A stretch of 6,476 nt of DNA from RGIG7450 sp045577655 (GTDB lineage Bacteria > Bacillota > Clostridia > RUG12999): contig JAZNIU010000032.1 of NCBI GenBank assembly GCA_045577655.1, positions 1 to 6,476 on the forward strand. Reading direction: 5' to 3'. Numbering within the stretch: position 1 is the first letter of the stretch; every line of letters starts with the position of its first letter. A program made the position numbers and the translations under genes. Positions 6,372-6,476 of this stretch are shown in pieces. The notes beneath the pieces were generated by a model that was not told where the DNA came from, searched no databases, and was given only the letters and a program-made list of their open reading frames with translations.

Positions 6372-6476
6372 AATCATTGTAAAAACAATCTAAATCCCAT
6401 TTTAAAGGGTTGGTGTCTATATATTCCCATATTTTCTGATAATCTTTTTCATCACGTATAATATGGTCATGATATG
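6370..6476 (-). CDS. IS200-like / REP-associated tyrosine transposase, C-terminal end (start outside window)
   Basis: The minus strand is open from the right edge to a TAA at 6372-6370, encoding 34 residues: YHDHIIRDEKDYQKIWEY then IDTNPLKWDLDCFYND. I recognise this as the C-terminus of Y1-type transposase-like proteins (COG1943, RAYT group): the xHDHIIRxExDY phrase followed by W-x-YIxxNPxKW is characteristic. By comparison with E. coli TnpA-REP, the Tyr in YIDTNP (fragment residue 18, codon 6421-6423) is the presumed catalytic nucleophile that forms the 5'-phosphotyrosine link with single-stranded DNA; this is inferred from family knowledge. Such genes are usually single-copy, domesticated and linked to short palindromic repeats rather than free insertion sequences. 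The HUH motif and N-terminus lie right of the window, so completeness cannot be judged. It converges on mrnC and shares the hairpin at 6340-6371. Confidence 0.85.
   Translation of the reverse strand, partial: YHDHIIRDEKDYQKIWEYIDTNPLKWDLDCFYND

Noticed and set aside
6370..6476. Full insertion sequence with ends inside the window
   Set aside because: Only the 3' end of the gene is visible. No terminal hairpin pair, target duplication or second copy can be defined from this side apart from the terminator hairpin.
1..6476. CRISPR arrays, tRNA or rRNA genes, toxin-antitoxin or defence genes
   Set aside because: I saw no regularly spaced direct repeats and no tRNA-like cloverleaf. Essentially all bases are assigned to well-recognised genes.

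Overview
The window looks like chromosomal DNA of a low-to-moderate GC Gram-positive anaerobe, most likely class Clostridia (Bacillota). This rests on the gene families (a Mini-III ribonuclease next to cysS, a short cysE placed before cysS, recX directly after recA), the strong GGAGG-type ribosome binding sites, and A-rich codon choice (AAA, ATA, GCA, ACA, AGA). The genus cannot be named from the sequence alone. || Layout: about 98% of the window is one tightly packed plus-strand gene string. It runs 3' part of recA (1-607), recX (604-1206), rimO (1196-2515), pgsA (2512-3063), a trimeric-type purine nucleoside phosphorylase (3078-3887), cysE (3900-4538), cysS (4538-5938) and mrnC (5950-6330). 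Neighbouring genes overlap by 1 to 11 bases or are separated by at most 14 bases. There is no room for an internal promoter with a leader, a T-box or a terminator, so the eight genes are probably co-transcribed from a promoter left of the window. The string ends at a 13-bp perfect hairpin (6340-6371). Immediately beyond it, on the minus strand and converging, is the C-terminal end of a gene for an IS200-like / REP-associated tyrosine transposase (RAYT); its start lies outside the window. No stretch of 300 bases lacks a gene. || Function: the string mixes housekeeping jobs. RecA and RecX are recombinase and modulator. RimO modifies ribosomal protein S12, CysS charges tRNA-Cys, and Mini-III matures 23S rRNA. 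PgsA commits CDP-diacylglycerol to phosphatidylglycerol. The phosphorylase salvages purines. CysE opens cysteine synthesis, which feeds CysS and, indirectly, the sulfur and Fe-S needs of RimO. The sub-blocks recA-recX, rimO-pgsA and cysE-cysS-mrnC are familiar pairings in Bacillota; their fusion into one unit with the phosphorylase between is the less ordinary aspect. || I found no previously undescribed system. The most notable items are the RAYT gene fragment at the right edge, the shared asymmetric hairpin between it and mrnC, the C-terminus of CysE, and the apparent translational coupling of recX to recA without a visible ribosome binding site.
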